DNA of 64,000 bases from JACCVL01 sp963695375 (GTDB lineage Bacteria > Actinomycetota > Actinomycetes > Propionibacteriales > Nocardioidaceae), in contig OY968767.1 in NCBI GenBank assembly GCA_963695375.1, forward strand, positions 2,170,001 through 2,234,000, given 5' to 3'. A model generated the notes under the pieces. That model was not told the origin of the DNA. It saw only the letters and a list, made by a program, of their open reading frames with translations, and ran no database searches. The position numbers and the translations under genes are program-made. Below, piece by piece: positions 48,057 to 56,245 of the stretch. Positions within the stretch are counted from its first letter, which is position 1. The number at the start of each line of letters is the position of its first letter.

Positions 48057-48260
48057 TCAGAGCGGCTCGACGTCGCGGAGGAAGCCGCGGGCGGACAGGA
48101 ACGCGCTCAGCGACTCGCGGTGGTCGTCGCAGGCGACCCACTGCTTGCGTCGGTCCGGCGCGTGCAGTTTCGGGTTGTTCCACGCCAGCACCCACGACGC
48201 CGGCGCGCGGCAGTCGCGCGCCGAGCAGACCACCACGGCGTCGCCTGGCGCCCCGGTCAC
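48057..48260 (-). CDS. Small conserved Cys/His protein (possible zinc ribbon)
   Basis: This is a 67-residue protein of unknown function with conserved features seen in many actinobacteria. Its possible metal ligands are CSARDC near residues 12-17 and CDDH near residues 44-47. Other features are a WVLAWNNPKLH segment and a C-terminal SAFLSARGFL. It starts at GTG 48260, convergent with moaA, and lies just downstream of the 6C-like RNA on the same strand. I recognise the family but not its role. Confidence 0.7.
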   Translation of the reverse strand: MTGAPGDAVVVCSARDCRAPASWVLAWNNPKLHAPDRRKQWVACDDHRESLSAFLSARGFLRDVEPL

Positions 48261-48292
48261 GGGGACTCCGCCGCTGCCGGCGGCACGAAGGG

Positions 48293-48356
48293 GTGTGCCG
48301 GACGGCCACGGGGGAAGCCGTCCGGCACGATGCTCCGACGGGGGGAACGGAGCACG
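48293..48356 (-). ncRNA. 6C-type small RNA
   Basis: On the minus strand two adjacent hairpins carry C-rich loops. The first has stem TGCTCCG/CGGAGCA (48354-48331) and loop TTCCCCCCGT. The second has a perfect 12-bp stem (48328-48295) and loop TTCCCCCGTG. Paired hairpins with runs of five to six or more cytosines define the actinobacterial 6C RNA family, whose members act by pairing with G-rich mRNA sites. A -10-like CATGAT (48367-48362) would start transcription at the base of the first stem. The second hairpin could also terminate transcription. The region has no coding potential on this strand. Confidence 0.72.
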
Positions 48357-48433
48357 CGCCGATCATGGCACGCGGCTTCAGGGGCTACCACCGGATCGTC
48401 AGGACTGGTCACGCGAGCTTCCTGACCGACGAA

Positions 48434-48733
48434 TCAGCCCGGGGTGCCGTTCCGACCGCCTTCGATCTCCCCGTGGGCGGTCGGGGTGAACGGCTCCGGC
48501 GGCGGTGGCTCGCGCTGCACGCCGGCATTGGCCAGCACCACCGCGACGTAGGGCAGGAACACGGCCCCCGCCACGAGCACCCAGCGCAGCACACCGTCGG
48601 CGGCGACGGCTCCGACGAAGCAGACGGTGCGGATCAGCATGGACAGCACGTAGCGGGTCTGCCGGCTGGCGATGTCGGCGCTTCGGGGCGTGCGGGCCGA
48701 GGTGATGTTCACCGTGGCCTGCCGCCGATCCAT
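48434..48733 (-). CDS. DUF3099 family small membrane protein
   Basis: This 99-residue protein of unknown function has the actinobacterial DUF3099 pattern: ITSA near the N-terminus, ASRQTRYVLSMLIRTVCF, and a second hydrophobic helix ending LPYVAVVLANAG. Two membrane helices (about residues 31-47 and 50-67) are followed by a Pro/Glu-rich cytoplasmic or external tail. It is upstream of the 6C-like RNA on the same strand and divergent from dodecin. Confidence 0.8.
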   Translation of the reverse strand: MDRRQATVNITSARTPRSADIASRQTRYVLSMLIRTVCFVGAVAADGVLRWVLVAGAVFLPYVAVVLANAGVQREPPPPEPFTPTAHGEIEGGRNGTPG

Positions 48734-48783
48734 GCTCCCACCGTACGTCGCGGCGGCCCGCGTTGCGAGGCTGGCCAGACCCG

Positions 48784-48789
48784 TACGAT
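48784..48789 (+). promoter_or_regulatory. -10 box for the leaderless dodecin gene
   Basis: TACGAT lies 6 nt before ATG 48796, identical in sequence and spacing to the moaA promoter box. Confidence 0.55.
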
Positions 48790-48795
48790 CAGCCC

Positions 48796-49011
48796 ATGGC
48801 GAACCGCACCTACCGAGTGACCGAGATCGTGGGCACGTCCCCCGAGGGGGTCGATGCCGCCGTCCGCAACGGCGTGCACCGAGCCGGCCAGACCCTGCGG
48901 CACCTCGACTGGTTCGAGGTCACCCAGATCCGCGGGCAGATCGTGGACGGCACCGTCGAGCACACCCAGGTGACGATGAAGATCGGCTTCCGGCTCGAGG
49001 ACGACGAATGA
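48796..49011 (+). CDS. Dodecin, flavin-binding storage protein
   Basis: Dodecins form hollow dodecamers that bind riboflavin or FMN and buffer free flavin. The 71-residue protein matches the family in length and in TYRVTEIVGTS, the flavin-stacking tryptophan in HLDWFEVT, and the strand VTMKIGFRLE. ATG 48796 is leaderless. Its stop overlaps the fabG start by 4 nt (ATGA), placing it in the fabG-fabI transcript. Confidence 0.92.
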   Translation: MANRTYRVTEIVGTSPEGVDAAVRNGVHRAGQTLRHLDWFEVTQIRGQIVDGTVEHTQVTMKIGFRLEDDE

Positions 49012-49739
49012 GCCCAGCGCCGGAGTCGGAGTCGTCCGGCCGATCGGTGCTCGTGACCGGAGGCAGCCGCGGCATCGGGCGTGCCGTCGCGCTGGCCCTG
49101 GTGGCCCGCGGTGACCGGGTCGCGGTCACCCACCGCGGCGGCGACGTCCCCGAGGGCGTGCTGGGCGTCCGCTGCGACGTCACGTCCGGCGAGGACGTCG
49201 AGCGGGCGTTCGCCGAGGTCGAGCAGGCGCACGGCCCGGTGGAGGTGCTGGTCGCGAACGCCGGGGTCACCAAGGACACCCTGCTGATGCGGATGGCCGA
49301 CGACGACTGGGACGCGGTGCTGGACACCAACCTGACCGGCTCGTTCCGGGTGGTCCGGCGCGCGGCGCGGGGCATGCTCCGCGGTCGCTGGGGGCGGGTG
49401 GTGCTGATCTCGTCGGTGGTGGGGATGCTCGGGTCACCCGGTCAGGTCAACTACGCCGCGAGCAAGGCCGGACTGGTGGGGTTGGCCCGGTCGGTCGCCC
49501 GCGAGCTCGGCAGCCGGGGGATCACCGCGAACATCGTGGCTCCGGGCTTCGTGCAGACCGACATGACCGCGGCGCTGCCCGAGGCCACCCAGGAGCAGTA
49601 CCGCGGACAGATCCCGCTGCAGCGCTTCGCCACCCCCGAGGAGGTGGCCGCGGTGGTGGCCTTCCTGACCTCCGAGGAGGCCGGCTACGTCACCGGCGCC
49701 CTCGTGCCCGTCGACGGCGGCCTCGGGATGGGGCACTGA
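49008..49739 (+). CDS. fabG: 3-oxoacyl-ACP reductase
   Basis: This enzyme reduces the beta-keto group in fatty acid elongation. The 243-residue SDR has TGGSRGIG, NAGV, catalytic serine in LISSV, YAASK (Tyr-Lys) and PGFVQTDMT, closely resembling MabA/FabG. It precedes fabI, as mabA precedes inhA in mycobacteria, which supports the fatty acid synthase II role rather than a general SDR. Confidence 0.94.
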   Translation: MSPAPESESSGRSVLVTGGSRGIGRAVALALVARGDRVAVTHRGGDVPEGVLGVRCDVTSGEDVERAFAEVEQAHGPVEVLVANAGVTKDTLLMRMADDDWDAVLDTNLTGSFRVVRRAARGMLRGRWGRVVLISSVVGMLGSPGQVNYAASKAGLVGLARSVARELGSRGITANIVAPGFVQTDMTAALPEATQEQYRGQIPLQRFATPEEVAAVVAFLTSEEAGYVTGALVPVDGGLGMGH

Positions 49740-49815
49740 CGCCACCCACCTCCGGCCGGCACCCGCCGACCCCCGACCCGCCCACCCGACCCCGACCCGA
49801 CCTAGGAGCAGACAC

Positions 49816-50586
49816 GTGGGCATCCTCGACGGCAAGCGCATCCTGGTGGCCGGCGTCACCATGGACAGCTCCATCGGCTTCGCGGTGGCCCGCGTCGCCC
49901 AGGAGGAGGGGGCCCAGGTCCTGGTCTCCAACTTCGGCCGGGCGCTCGGCATCACCCGCCGGATCGTGAGCCGGTTGCCGAACGAGACGCCGGTGCTGGA
50001 GCTGGACGTCACCGACGAGGACCACCTGGCCCGGCTGCCCGATCTGGTCGGCGAGCACGTCGAGGCGCTCGACGGCGTGGTGCACTCCATCGCCTACGGC
50101 AACCCGGAGACGGTTCTCGGTGACCGCTTCCTGACCGCCCCGTGGCCGGACGTCGCGCAGGCCCTGCAGGTGTCGGCGTACTCCCTGAAGGCGCTCACCG
50201 GTGCGGTGCTCCCGGTGCTCGCACCGAAGGCCTCCGTGGTCGGGATGACCTTCGACGCCTCGGTCGCCTGGCCGGCCTACGACTGGATGGGCGTGGCCAA
50301 GGCCGGGCTGGAGTCTTGTGCGCGGTACCTCGCCCGAGACCTGGGCCCGCGCGGACACCGGGTCAACCTGGTCGCCGCCGGCCCCCTCAAGACGCTGGCG
50401 GCCAAGGCGATCCCGGGCTTCGAAGGGCTGGAGAGCACCTGGCGCGACCGCGCGCCGATCGGCTGGGACGAGACCGACCAGGGCCCGACCGCGCGGGCGG
50501 TCGTGGCGCTGCTCAGCGACTTCTTCCCGGCGACCACCGGGGAGATCGTGCACGTCGACGGCGGGTTCCACGCCATGGGGGCGTGA
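49816..50586 (+). CDS. fabI: Enoyl-ACP reductase (FabI/InhA type)
   Basis: This enzyme performs the last reduction of each fatty acid elongation cycle. The 256-residue protein has the divergent FabI nucleotide motif (GVTMDSSIGFAVA), HSIAYGN and the active-site YDWMGVAK with the Tyr and Lys spaced by six residues, which distinguishes FabI/InhA from ordinary SDRs. It starts at GTG 49816 after AGGAG. The 76-nt spacer from fabG is almost purely C/G/A-rich with repeated CCGACCC, and no terminator is seen. Confidence 0.96.
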   Translation: MGILDGKRILVAGVTMDSSIGFAVARVAQEEGAQVLVSNFGRALGITRRIVSRLPNETPVLELDVTDEDHLARLPDLVGEHVEALDGVVHSIAYGNPETVLGDRFLTAPWPDVAQALQVSAYSLKALTGAVLPVLAPKASVVGMTFDASVAWPAYDWMGVAKAGLESCARYLARDLGPRGHRVNLVAAGPLKTLAAKAIPGFEGLESTWRDRAPIGWDETDQGPTARAVVALLSDFFPATTGEIVHVDGGFHAMGA

Positions 50587-52287
50587 GTGACCGCCCTGGT
50601 CGAGCTGCGCATCCTGGACGGGCCGAACCTGTACGTCACCCGGGCCGCGGTGAAGCTGACGCTGGACATCTCCGGGCTGCTGGCGCTGGACGGCCACTCG
50701 GCGCGGCGGATCGCCGCCGGCCTCGGCCTCGGCCAGACCAGGCCCGGTGCGAGCGGGTCCGGCTTCCGGCAGCGGTTCGCCGCCAGGGTCGCCGCAGCCG
50801 TCGTCCGGCGGCTGGCGGCGGAGGTCGGCGTGGGCCGGCTCGCCGTCCGGGTCCGCCCGACCGCTCAGGTCGACCGGCTGATCGTCGCCTACCCGTGGCG
50901 GCGTCGCGGCACCGCACAAGCGCTCGGTGCGGAGGTGGCCACTCTGCTCGACGCGGTGGCCGACCACCCCGACCTGGACCTCGACACCGCGCTGTCGGTC
51001 GCCGGAGCCCGCATCCGCGAGGTCGACCCCGGTGCCCGCCCGGCGACCCTGGTGCCGCGGATCCCCGTGGTGGCCGTGACCGGCACCAACGGCAAGACCA
51101 CGACCGCCCGGATGGTCGCGCACATCGTCCGGGCCGCCGGCAGGCATGTCGGCTGGTCCAGCACGGACGGGATCTACGTCGACGGCGTGCTGGTCGAGGC
51201 GGGTGACTACTCGGGGCCGAGCGGCGCCGCGCAGGTGCTGGCGCAGCCGCACGTCGAGATCGCCGTCACCGAGACCGCGCGCGGCGGCATCCTGCTGCGC
51301 GGGATCGGGGTGACCCACAACGACGTGTCGGTGGTGACCAACGTCAGCGCGGACCACCTGGGCGTGCACGGGATCGACAGCGTCGACCAGTTGGCCGAGG
51401 TGAAGGCGGTGGTGCCGCGGATCACCCGACCGGGCGGGTGGGCCGTGTTGAACGCCGACGACCCGCGAGCGTTCGCCATGGCGGCCGGGACCAGGGCACG
51501 GGTCTGGGTGTTCTCCAGGAGCCCGGAGTCACCGGCGGTCCGGCAGACGCTGTCCACCGGCGGCCGGGCGACGTCGGTCATCGACGGGTGGATCAGCGTG
51601 CTCACCGGGGACGGCGACGTCCGCCCGGTGGTCCCGGTGGTCGACGTGCCGATGACGCTGGCGGGCCTGTCCCGCTTCAACGTCGAGAACGCCCTCGCCG
51701 CCACCTCGGCCGCACTCGCGCTCGACCTGCCCGTGGACGCGGTCCGGGACGGGCTGTGCGACTTCGCGCCGGGACCCGAGCTGAACCCCGGCCGGATGAA
51801 CGTGTACAGCCTCGGGGACCTGACGGTGGTCGTGGACCTGGCGCACAACGAGGCGGGGCTGGACGCACTGCTGGAGATCATGCGCGGCCTGCGACCGAGC
51901 GGTGCCCGGCTCCGGCTCGCGCTCGGCACGGCGGGCGACCGCACCGACGAGCAGGTCGCCGCCCTGGGAGAGACGGCGGCGCGAGACGCCGACGACGTCG
52001 TGATCGTGCACAAGCAGCGCTACCTGCGCGGGCGCGACCCGGCGGAGCTGAGCGCGATCTACCGCGCCGGCGCGGCGCTGGTCGGTGTCACCGACGTGCC
52101 CGCGTACGACAGCGAGCTGGCCGGGCTGCAGGCGCTGCTGGCCCGGGCCGACCCCGGCGACGTGATCGCGGTGATGACCCACCAGGACCGCGAGCTGGTC
52201 GACAGCTGGCTGCGGGACCGTGGAGCGACGGTGGACGCGCCGACCGTGCTGCGGGACAAGGTGCTGGCTGCAGGGCACGCGATCTGA
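50587..52287 (+). CDS. CphA-like Mur ligase lacking the ATP-grasp domain
   Basis: This 566-residue protein is a paralogue of cyanophycin synthetase. It has a CphA-like N-terminal block (LDGPNLYVTR; about residues 1-150) that runs straight into the Mur-ligase domain. That domain has the P-loop GTNGKTTTARM near residues 164-175, ETARGGILLRGIG, NVSADHLGVHGID and VDLAHNEAG. In the CphA encoded at 52538-55357 the same P-loop lies near residue 515, so about 350 residues, the ATP-grasp half, are absent here. It starts at GTG 50587 right after fabI. It can activate and ligate in principle, but not make cyanophycin alone. Function unknown. Confidence 0.85.
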   Translation: MTALVELRILDGPNLYVTRAAVKLTLDISGLLALDGHSARRIAAGLGLGQTRPGASGSGFRQRFAARVAAAVVRRLAAEVGVGRLAVRVRPTAQVDRLIVAYPWRRRGTAQALGAEVATLLDAVADHPDLDLDTALSVAGARIREVDPGARPATLVPRIPVVAVTGTNGKTTTARMVAHIVRAAGRHVGWSSTDGIYVDGVLVEAGDYSGPSGAAQVLAQPHVEIAVTETARGGILLRGIGVTHNDVSVVTNVSADHLGVHGIDSVDQLAEVKAVVPRITRPGGWAVLNADDPRAFAMAAGTRARVWVFSRSPESPAVRQTLSTGGRATSVIDGWISVLTGDGDVRPVVPVVDVPMTLAGLSRFNVENALAATSAALALDLPVDAVRDGLCDFAPGPELNPGRMNVYSLGDLTVVVDLAHNEAGLDALLEIMRGLRPSGARLRLALGTAGDRTDEQVAALGETAARDADDVVIVHKQRYLRGRDPAELSAIYRAGAALVGVTDVPAYDSELAGLQALLARADPGDVIAVMTHQDRELVDSWLRDRGATVDAPTVLRDKVLAAGHAI

Positions 52288-52308
52288 GGCAGCCGAGTCG
52301 CCGGTGGG

Positions 52309-52482
52309 TCAGCGCTTGAACGCGTCCTTGACCTTGTCACCGGCCTGCTTGAGGTCGGACTTGGACTGGTCGTTTCGGCCCTGGTTCTCGAGGGCCTCGT
52401 CGCCGGTCGCCTTGCCGACCGCCTCCTTGGCCTTTCCGCGCAGGTCCTCGGTCTTGTGCTCGGCCTTGTCGTGGTGACTCAT
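52309..52482 (-). CDS. CsbD-family stress protein
   Basis: This is a small hydrophilic protein of 57 residues with the CsbD repeat pattern (KTEDLRGKAKEAVGKATGD and QAGDKVKDAF), rich in Lys, Asp, Glu and Ala. CsbD-like proteins are general-stress induced in several bacteria, but their activity is unknown. I start at ATG 52482 (MSHHDKAEHK); the longer frame adds a Pro-rich stretch not seen in the family. It is convergent with the Mur-ligase paralogue. Confidence 0.88.
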   Translation of the reverse strand: MSHHDKAEHKTEDLRGKAKEAVGKATGDEALENQGRNDQSKSDLKQAGDKVKDAFKR

Positions 52483-52509
52483 GCAGCCAGTCCAGCATGG
52501 TTCGCCGTG

Positions 52510-52523
52510 CCGCGCATCCGCGG
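52510..52523 (-). terminator. Small hairpin after cphA
   Basis: CCGCG and CGCGG form a 5-bp stem with a 4-nt loop about 15 nt after the cphA stop. No U-tract is present, so it is only a weak candidate. Confidence 0.2.
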
Positions 52524-52537
52524 ATCCCGGTGCCGGT

Positions 52538-55357
52538 CTAGGCGCGGGCCGGGTAGACGTCGGGGTCACCGCCCGGCTGGCCGTCCCCGGAGCCGGCCTC
52601 GGCCCGCCGCGACCAGTTCTCCAGCTCGGCCATCACTGCGGGGTGCTTGTCGACGCAGAGCACCACCAGGTCTCCCGGGTTGGCGCGATTCATGGCGTGC
52701 CGGACCGCGTCCCGCTCGGCCAGGACGGTCTCGACCTGCTTGCACCGCACACCCTCGGCCATCCGCGCGCGCAGCCCTTCGGCCACCAGCCGGGCCGAGT
52801 CACCGCGCTCCCGGCCCCGCAGCGCAGCGTCCTCGCGGACGACCACCACGTCGAAGTGGTCGGCCGCGACCGTGCCGAGCTCACGCATGTCGTCGTCCCG
52901 GCGATCCCCGGCGGTCGCGACGACGCCGATCCGGGACGGCTTCGCCAGGTCGTGCGAGGCCGTCAACGAGTCGCCGAGTCGGTCCACGAAGTCCCCGAGC
53001 ATCCGCATCCCGGGAGCGTTGTGGCAGTAGTCCACCACCACGCTGACACCCTCGACATCGATCGAGTTCAGCCGGCCGGGGGACAGGTAGTAGGAGCTGG
53101 TGAACGACCGGAGACCCTGGCGGATGTCGTGCAGCGGCGCCCCGGCGGCGAAGGCAGCCGCGGCTGCGGCCAGCGCGTTCTGCACGTTCATCCTGGCCTT
53201 GCCGTCGTAGGTCGCCGGCAGCAGGTGGGTCCACGCCAGCTGCATCTCCCGGCGGCCGTGCCGCACCACGATCATCTCGCCACGTTCGCTGGAGTCGAGG
53301 ACCAGCGCTCGACCGCCGCGGCGGCAGTGCGTGTCGATCAGCACCCGCGCCTCGCTCCCGGGCGGCTCCATGCTGAACCAGACCACGTCGCCGCTGCACC
53401 GCCGGCGCATCTGCCGCACGAGGGGGTCGTCGGCGTTCAGCACGGCCGCCCCGTCCCGGGGCACTGCCTCCACCACCACGGCCTTGACGTCGGCCAGCTG
53501 CTCGACGGTGTCGATGCCGCGCATCCCGAGGTGGTCGGGCTGCACGTTGAGGACGACGCCGACGTCGTTGCGCTCATAGCCGAGGCCCTCCCGCAGGATG
53601 CCGCCGCGGGCGACCTCGAAGACCGCGAAGTCCACCCGGGGGTTCTGCAGCACCATCCGCGCGGACTTGGGTCCGGAGGCGTCCGAGCGGATCAGCAGGC
53701 GCTCGTCGATCACGATGCCGTCGGTCGACGTCATGCCGACCTTGCGGCCCAAGCCCTTGAAGATGTGCGCGATCATCCGCGCAGTGGTGGTCTTCCCGTT
53801 GGTCCCGGTCACCGCGACGATCGGGATCCGGCTCGGCGCCCCCGGCGGGAAGAGCATGTCCACCACCGGCTTCGAGATGAACTGGGGTTCCCCGACGGTC
53901 GGATGGGTGTGCATCCGGAAGCCGGGCGCGGCGTTCACCTCGCAGATCGCCCCACCGGTCTCCCGTACCGGCTCGGCGATGTCGGGACAGATGAAGTCGA
54001 TACCGGCGATGTCGAGCCCGATGACGCGAGCGGCTTCCTCGGCGACCTCGATGTTCTCCGGGTGGGCCTCGAAGGTCCGGTCGATCGAGATGCCGCCGGT
54101 CGACATGTTGCCCGTCAGTGTGAGCCGCACCGTCTGACCCTCGGCCGGCACGTCGTCGAGGCCGAGGCCCTGACTGCGGACGAGCGCCTCGGCGGCGTCG
54201 TCCACCTTGATCCGCGTGAGCACCTTCTCGTGTCCCACACCGCGGCGCGGGTCGGCATTGGTCTGGTCGACCAGCCCGCGGACCGTCCGGCTGCCGTCAC
54301 CGACGACGTGCGCGGGCACTCGCTCGGCGATCGCGGTGAGCCGGCCGTCGATCACCAGGCAGCGGTAGTCCCGCCCCGTGACGTACGACTCGACGATCAC
54401 CCCGCCCCGTCGGGACTCGTCCTCCGCGACCGCAAACGCCTCTCGCACCGCGTCGGCGTCTCCGAGGTCGAGGCAGACACCGCGGCCGTGGTTGCCGTCC
54501 AGCGGCTTGCAGACCACGGGGTAGCCGATCCGCGCGGCGGCGGCCACCGCCTGTTCCGCCGAGCGCACCGAGTGCTGCCGCGGGACGGGCAGCCCCGCCG
54601 CGTTCAGCAGCCGAGTGGTCAGATCCTTGTCCGAGGCCACGTCGACGGCGATCGCCGAGGTCTGCGAGGTCATCGTGGCTCGGATCCGCTTCTGGTGGAC
54701 CCCTTGACCGAGCTGGACCAGCGAGTGCTGGTTCAGCCGGATCCAGGGGATGTCCCGGCTGACCGCCTCGTCGATGATCGCCGCCGTCGAGGGTCCGAAC
54801 GCGGTGCGCTCGGCCCGGACGATGAACCGCTCCAGCTCGTCGGCGAAGTCGAGCTCCGGGTCGGCGCGGACCAGGTGGTTGACCAGCCGGACGGCCAGCC
54901 GTGCCGCGGCGAGCCCCACCTGCTCGTCGACGTAGCCGTAGACGATGTTGTACCGCCCGGGGACGCCCTTCACCTGCCGGGTCTTGCCCCGGCGCATGTC
55001 GTGGCCGACCTCCTGCTGCAGTTGCAGGGCGACGTGCTCGGTGACATGACCGAGCCAGGTGCCCTCCTGCAGCCGCTCCACGAAGCCGCCCCGCTTGCCG
55101 CGCGAGCAGGAGTGCTCGCGCAGGCCGGGGAGCAGGGCGAGCAGGGTGTCGGTGAACCCCGGGATGCTGTCGGTGGGGAAGTCCTCCAACGAGCCGAGGT
55201 CGACGACCAGGTGGATCGCCTTGTCGTACGACCAGGTGTTGGGGCCGCGGTAGACGTTCGTCTCGACCAGGGTGAGGTCCGGCGCCGGCCGGCTGGCTCG
55301 GCGCACCGGCTGCCGGTCGCTGTCGGCCGGCGAGTCGGTGTTCGTCGTGTCCGTCAC
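52538..55357 (-). CDS. cphA: Cyanophycin synthetase
   Basis: CphA polymerises aspartate and arginine into the storage polymer cyanophycin. The 939-residue protein has all three parts: an N-terminal domain (YRGPNTWSYDKAIHLVVDLG), an ATP-grasp domain (YPVVCKPLDGNHGRGVCLDL and ICEVNAAPGFRMH) and a Mur-ligase domain (GTNGKTTTARMI near residue 515, EVARGGILREGLG, VQPDHLGMRGID, VDYCHNAPGM). GTG 55357 overlaps the cyanophycinase stop by 4 nt, so both are made from one transcript. Confidence 0.96.
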   Translation of the reverse strand: MTDTTNTDSPADSDRQPVRRASRPAPDLTLVETNVYRGPNTWSYDKAIHLVVDLGSLEDFPTDSIPGFTDTLLALLPGLREHSCSRGKRGGFVERLQEGTWLGHVTEHVALQLQQEVGHDMRRGKTRQVKGVPGRYNIVYGYVDEQVGLAAARLAVRLVNHLVRADPELDFADELERFIVRAERTAFGPSTAAIIDEAVSRDIPWIRLNQHSLVQLGQGVHQKRIRATMTSQTSAIAVDVASDKDLTTRLLNAAGLPVPRQHSVRSAEQAVAAAARIGYPVVCKPLDGNHGRGVCLDLGDADAVREAFAVAEDESRRGGVIVESYVTGRDYRCLVIDGRLTAIAERVPAHVVGDGSRTVRGLVDQTNADPRRGVGHEKVLTRIKVDDAAEALVRSQGLGLDDVPAEGQTVRLTLTGNMSTGGISIDRTFEAHPENIEVAEEAARVIGLDIAGIDFICPDIAEPVRETGGAICEVNAAPGFRMHTHPTVGEPQFISKPVVDMLFPPGAPSRIPIVAVTGTNGKTTTARMIAHIFKGLGRKVGMTSTDGIVIDERLLIRSDASGPKSARMVLQNPRVDFAVFEVARGGILREGLGYERNDVGVVLNVQPDHLGMRGIDTVEQLADVKAVVVEAVPRDGAAVLNADDPLVRQMRRRCSGDVVWFSMEPPGSEARVLIDTHCRRGGRALVLDSSERGEMIVVRHGRREMQLAWTHLLPATYDGKARMNVQNALAAAAAAFAAGAPLHDIRQGLRSFTSSYYLSPGRLNSIDVEGVSVVVDYCHNAPGMRMLGDFVDRLGDSLTASHDLAKPSRIGVVATAGDRRDDDMRELGTVAADHFDVVVVREDAALRGRERGDSARLVAEGLRARMAEGVRCKQVETVLAERDAVRHAMNRANPGDLVVLCVDKHPAVMAELENWSRRAEAGSGDGQPGGDPDVYPARA

Positions 55358-56193
55358 TCGCCGACCTCCTCGGCTCCCGGTGCGGTGACCAGCGCCCGCT
55401 CCGTCAGGTCGAAGCAGCTGCCTGCGGGCAGCGAGTGCAGCACCGCCCCGGAGACCAGCAGCGGCGCCGTCCGCTTGGCGACGTGCGCGTCGGAGACGAC
55501 GGATCGCCCGTCGAGAACGGTCACCGACCCGCGCCCGACCACGGTCAGCCACCGCCGCCCCGTGACGACGGCCGCGGTGTCCTCGTCCACCCCGATGCCG
55601 AGCAGGTCCGGGGACTGGGCCACCAGGCTGAGCAGCCGGCCGTAGCGGTTGCGCTGGGCGAAGTGCTGGTCGATGACGCAGCCCGGCAGCAGACCGAGGC
55701 CGGAGGCGAGCTGGGTCATCCGCTGCTTGGGCGTGGCCCCGCCGCTGCCGAAGGCCACCATGTGCCCGGACAGCACGCTGGCGCCCGCGGACGTCCCGCC
55801 GACGGCCGCGCCGCGATGGTGCGCCTCGTGCACCGCCTCGCCGAACCGGGTGCCGGTCACCACCGCGGACAGCTTCAGCTGGTTGCCGCCGGTCATGAAG
55901 ACACCAGTCGCCCCCGCGACCCGCTCCAGCAGCGCGGGGTCGTCGGCCTCGGAGCGGCTGCGCGGCCGCGCCTCGACGACCTCCTCGGCGCCCAGCCGGG
56001 AGAACACCGACGTGTAGAGCTCGGTCACCTCCGGCCCCAGCGAGGAGGCGGTGGGCACGACGACGATCCGCGCGTCCTGGCCGCCTGCGGCCTCGACGAA
56101 CGCCGACATGACCGCCCGGCGGCCGGTCTTGGCCTCCGCGCCGCCGATGGCCAGCAGCGGACCGGGGGCAGCACCGACGGTCAGGGGGGCCAT
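55354..56193 (-). CDS. cphB: Cyanophycinase
   Basis: This serine peptidase-like enzyme cuts cyanophycin to beta-Asp-Arg dipeptides. The 279-residue protein has GGNQLKL, the nucleophile motif GTSAGAS, and a glutamine/histidine-rich DQHFAQRNRYGRL segment typical of peptidase family S51. It is intracellular, with no signal peptide. A TAGGGT box on the minus strand lies 8 nt before ATG 56193. It is the first gene of a two-gene cyanophycin operon. Confidence 0.95.
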   Translation of the reverse strand: MAPLTVGAAPGPLLAIGGAEAKTGRRAVMSAFVEAAGGQDARIVVVPTASSLGPEVTELYTSVFSRLGAEEVVEARPRSRSEADDPALLERVAGATGVFMTGGNQLKLSAVVTGTRFGEAVHEAHHRGAAVGGTSAGASVLSGHMVAFGSGGATPKQRMTQLASGLGLLPGCVIDQHFAQRNRYGRLLSLVAQSPDLLGIGVDEDTAAVVTGRRWLTVVGRGSVTVLDGRSVVSDAHVAKRTAPLLVSGAVLHSLPAGSCFDLTERALVTAPGAEEVGE

Positions 56194-56201
56194 GATCCCT
56201 C

Positions 56202-56207
56202 ACCCTA
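56202..56207 (-). promoter_or_regulatory. -10 box of the cyanophycin operon
   Basis: TAGGGT on the minus strand lies 8 nt before ATG 56193, so the transcript is leaderless or has a one- or two-base leader. The GAGGG within the gap could instead act as a ribosome site. Confidence 0.4.
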
Positions 56208-56233
56208 GGGCTCGACGCGGCACCGCGGCCTGG

Positions 56234-56239
56234 CAGGCT
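56234..56239 (+). promoter_or_regulatory. -10 box for leaderless sixA-like gene
   Basis: CAGGCT lies 6 nt before ATG 56246 with no ribosome site. It is divergent from the cyanophycin promoter 27 nt away. Confidence 0.35.
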
Positions 56240-56245
56240 GGCCCG

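Noticed and set aside
48295..48354. Bidirectional rho-independent terminator instead of an RNA gene
   Set aside because: Two hairpins with matching C-rich loops and a -10 box at the right distance fit 6C RNA better, although the second stem may also terminate.
49740..49815. Structured leader or riboswitch before fabI
   Set aside because: The 76 nt are C-rich and nearly free of pairing potential, so only the AGGAG ribosome site is supported.
52481..55645. 1054-codon plus-strand open frame opposite cphA
   Set aside because: It is an antisense shadow caused by extreme GC content. The minus-strand CphA has all family motifs and the plus frame has none.
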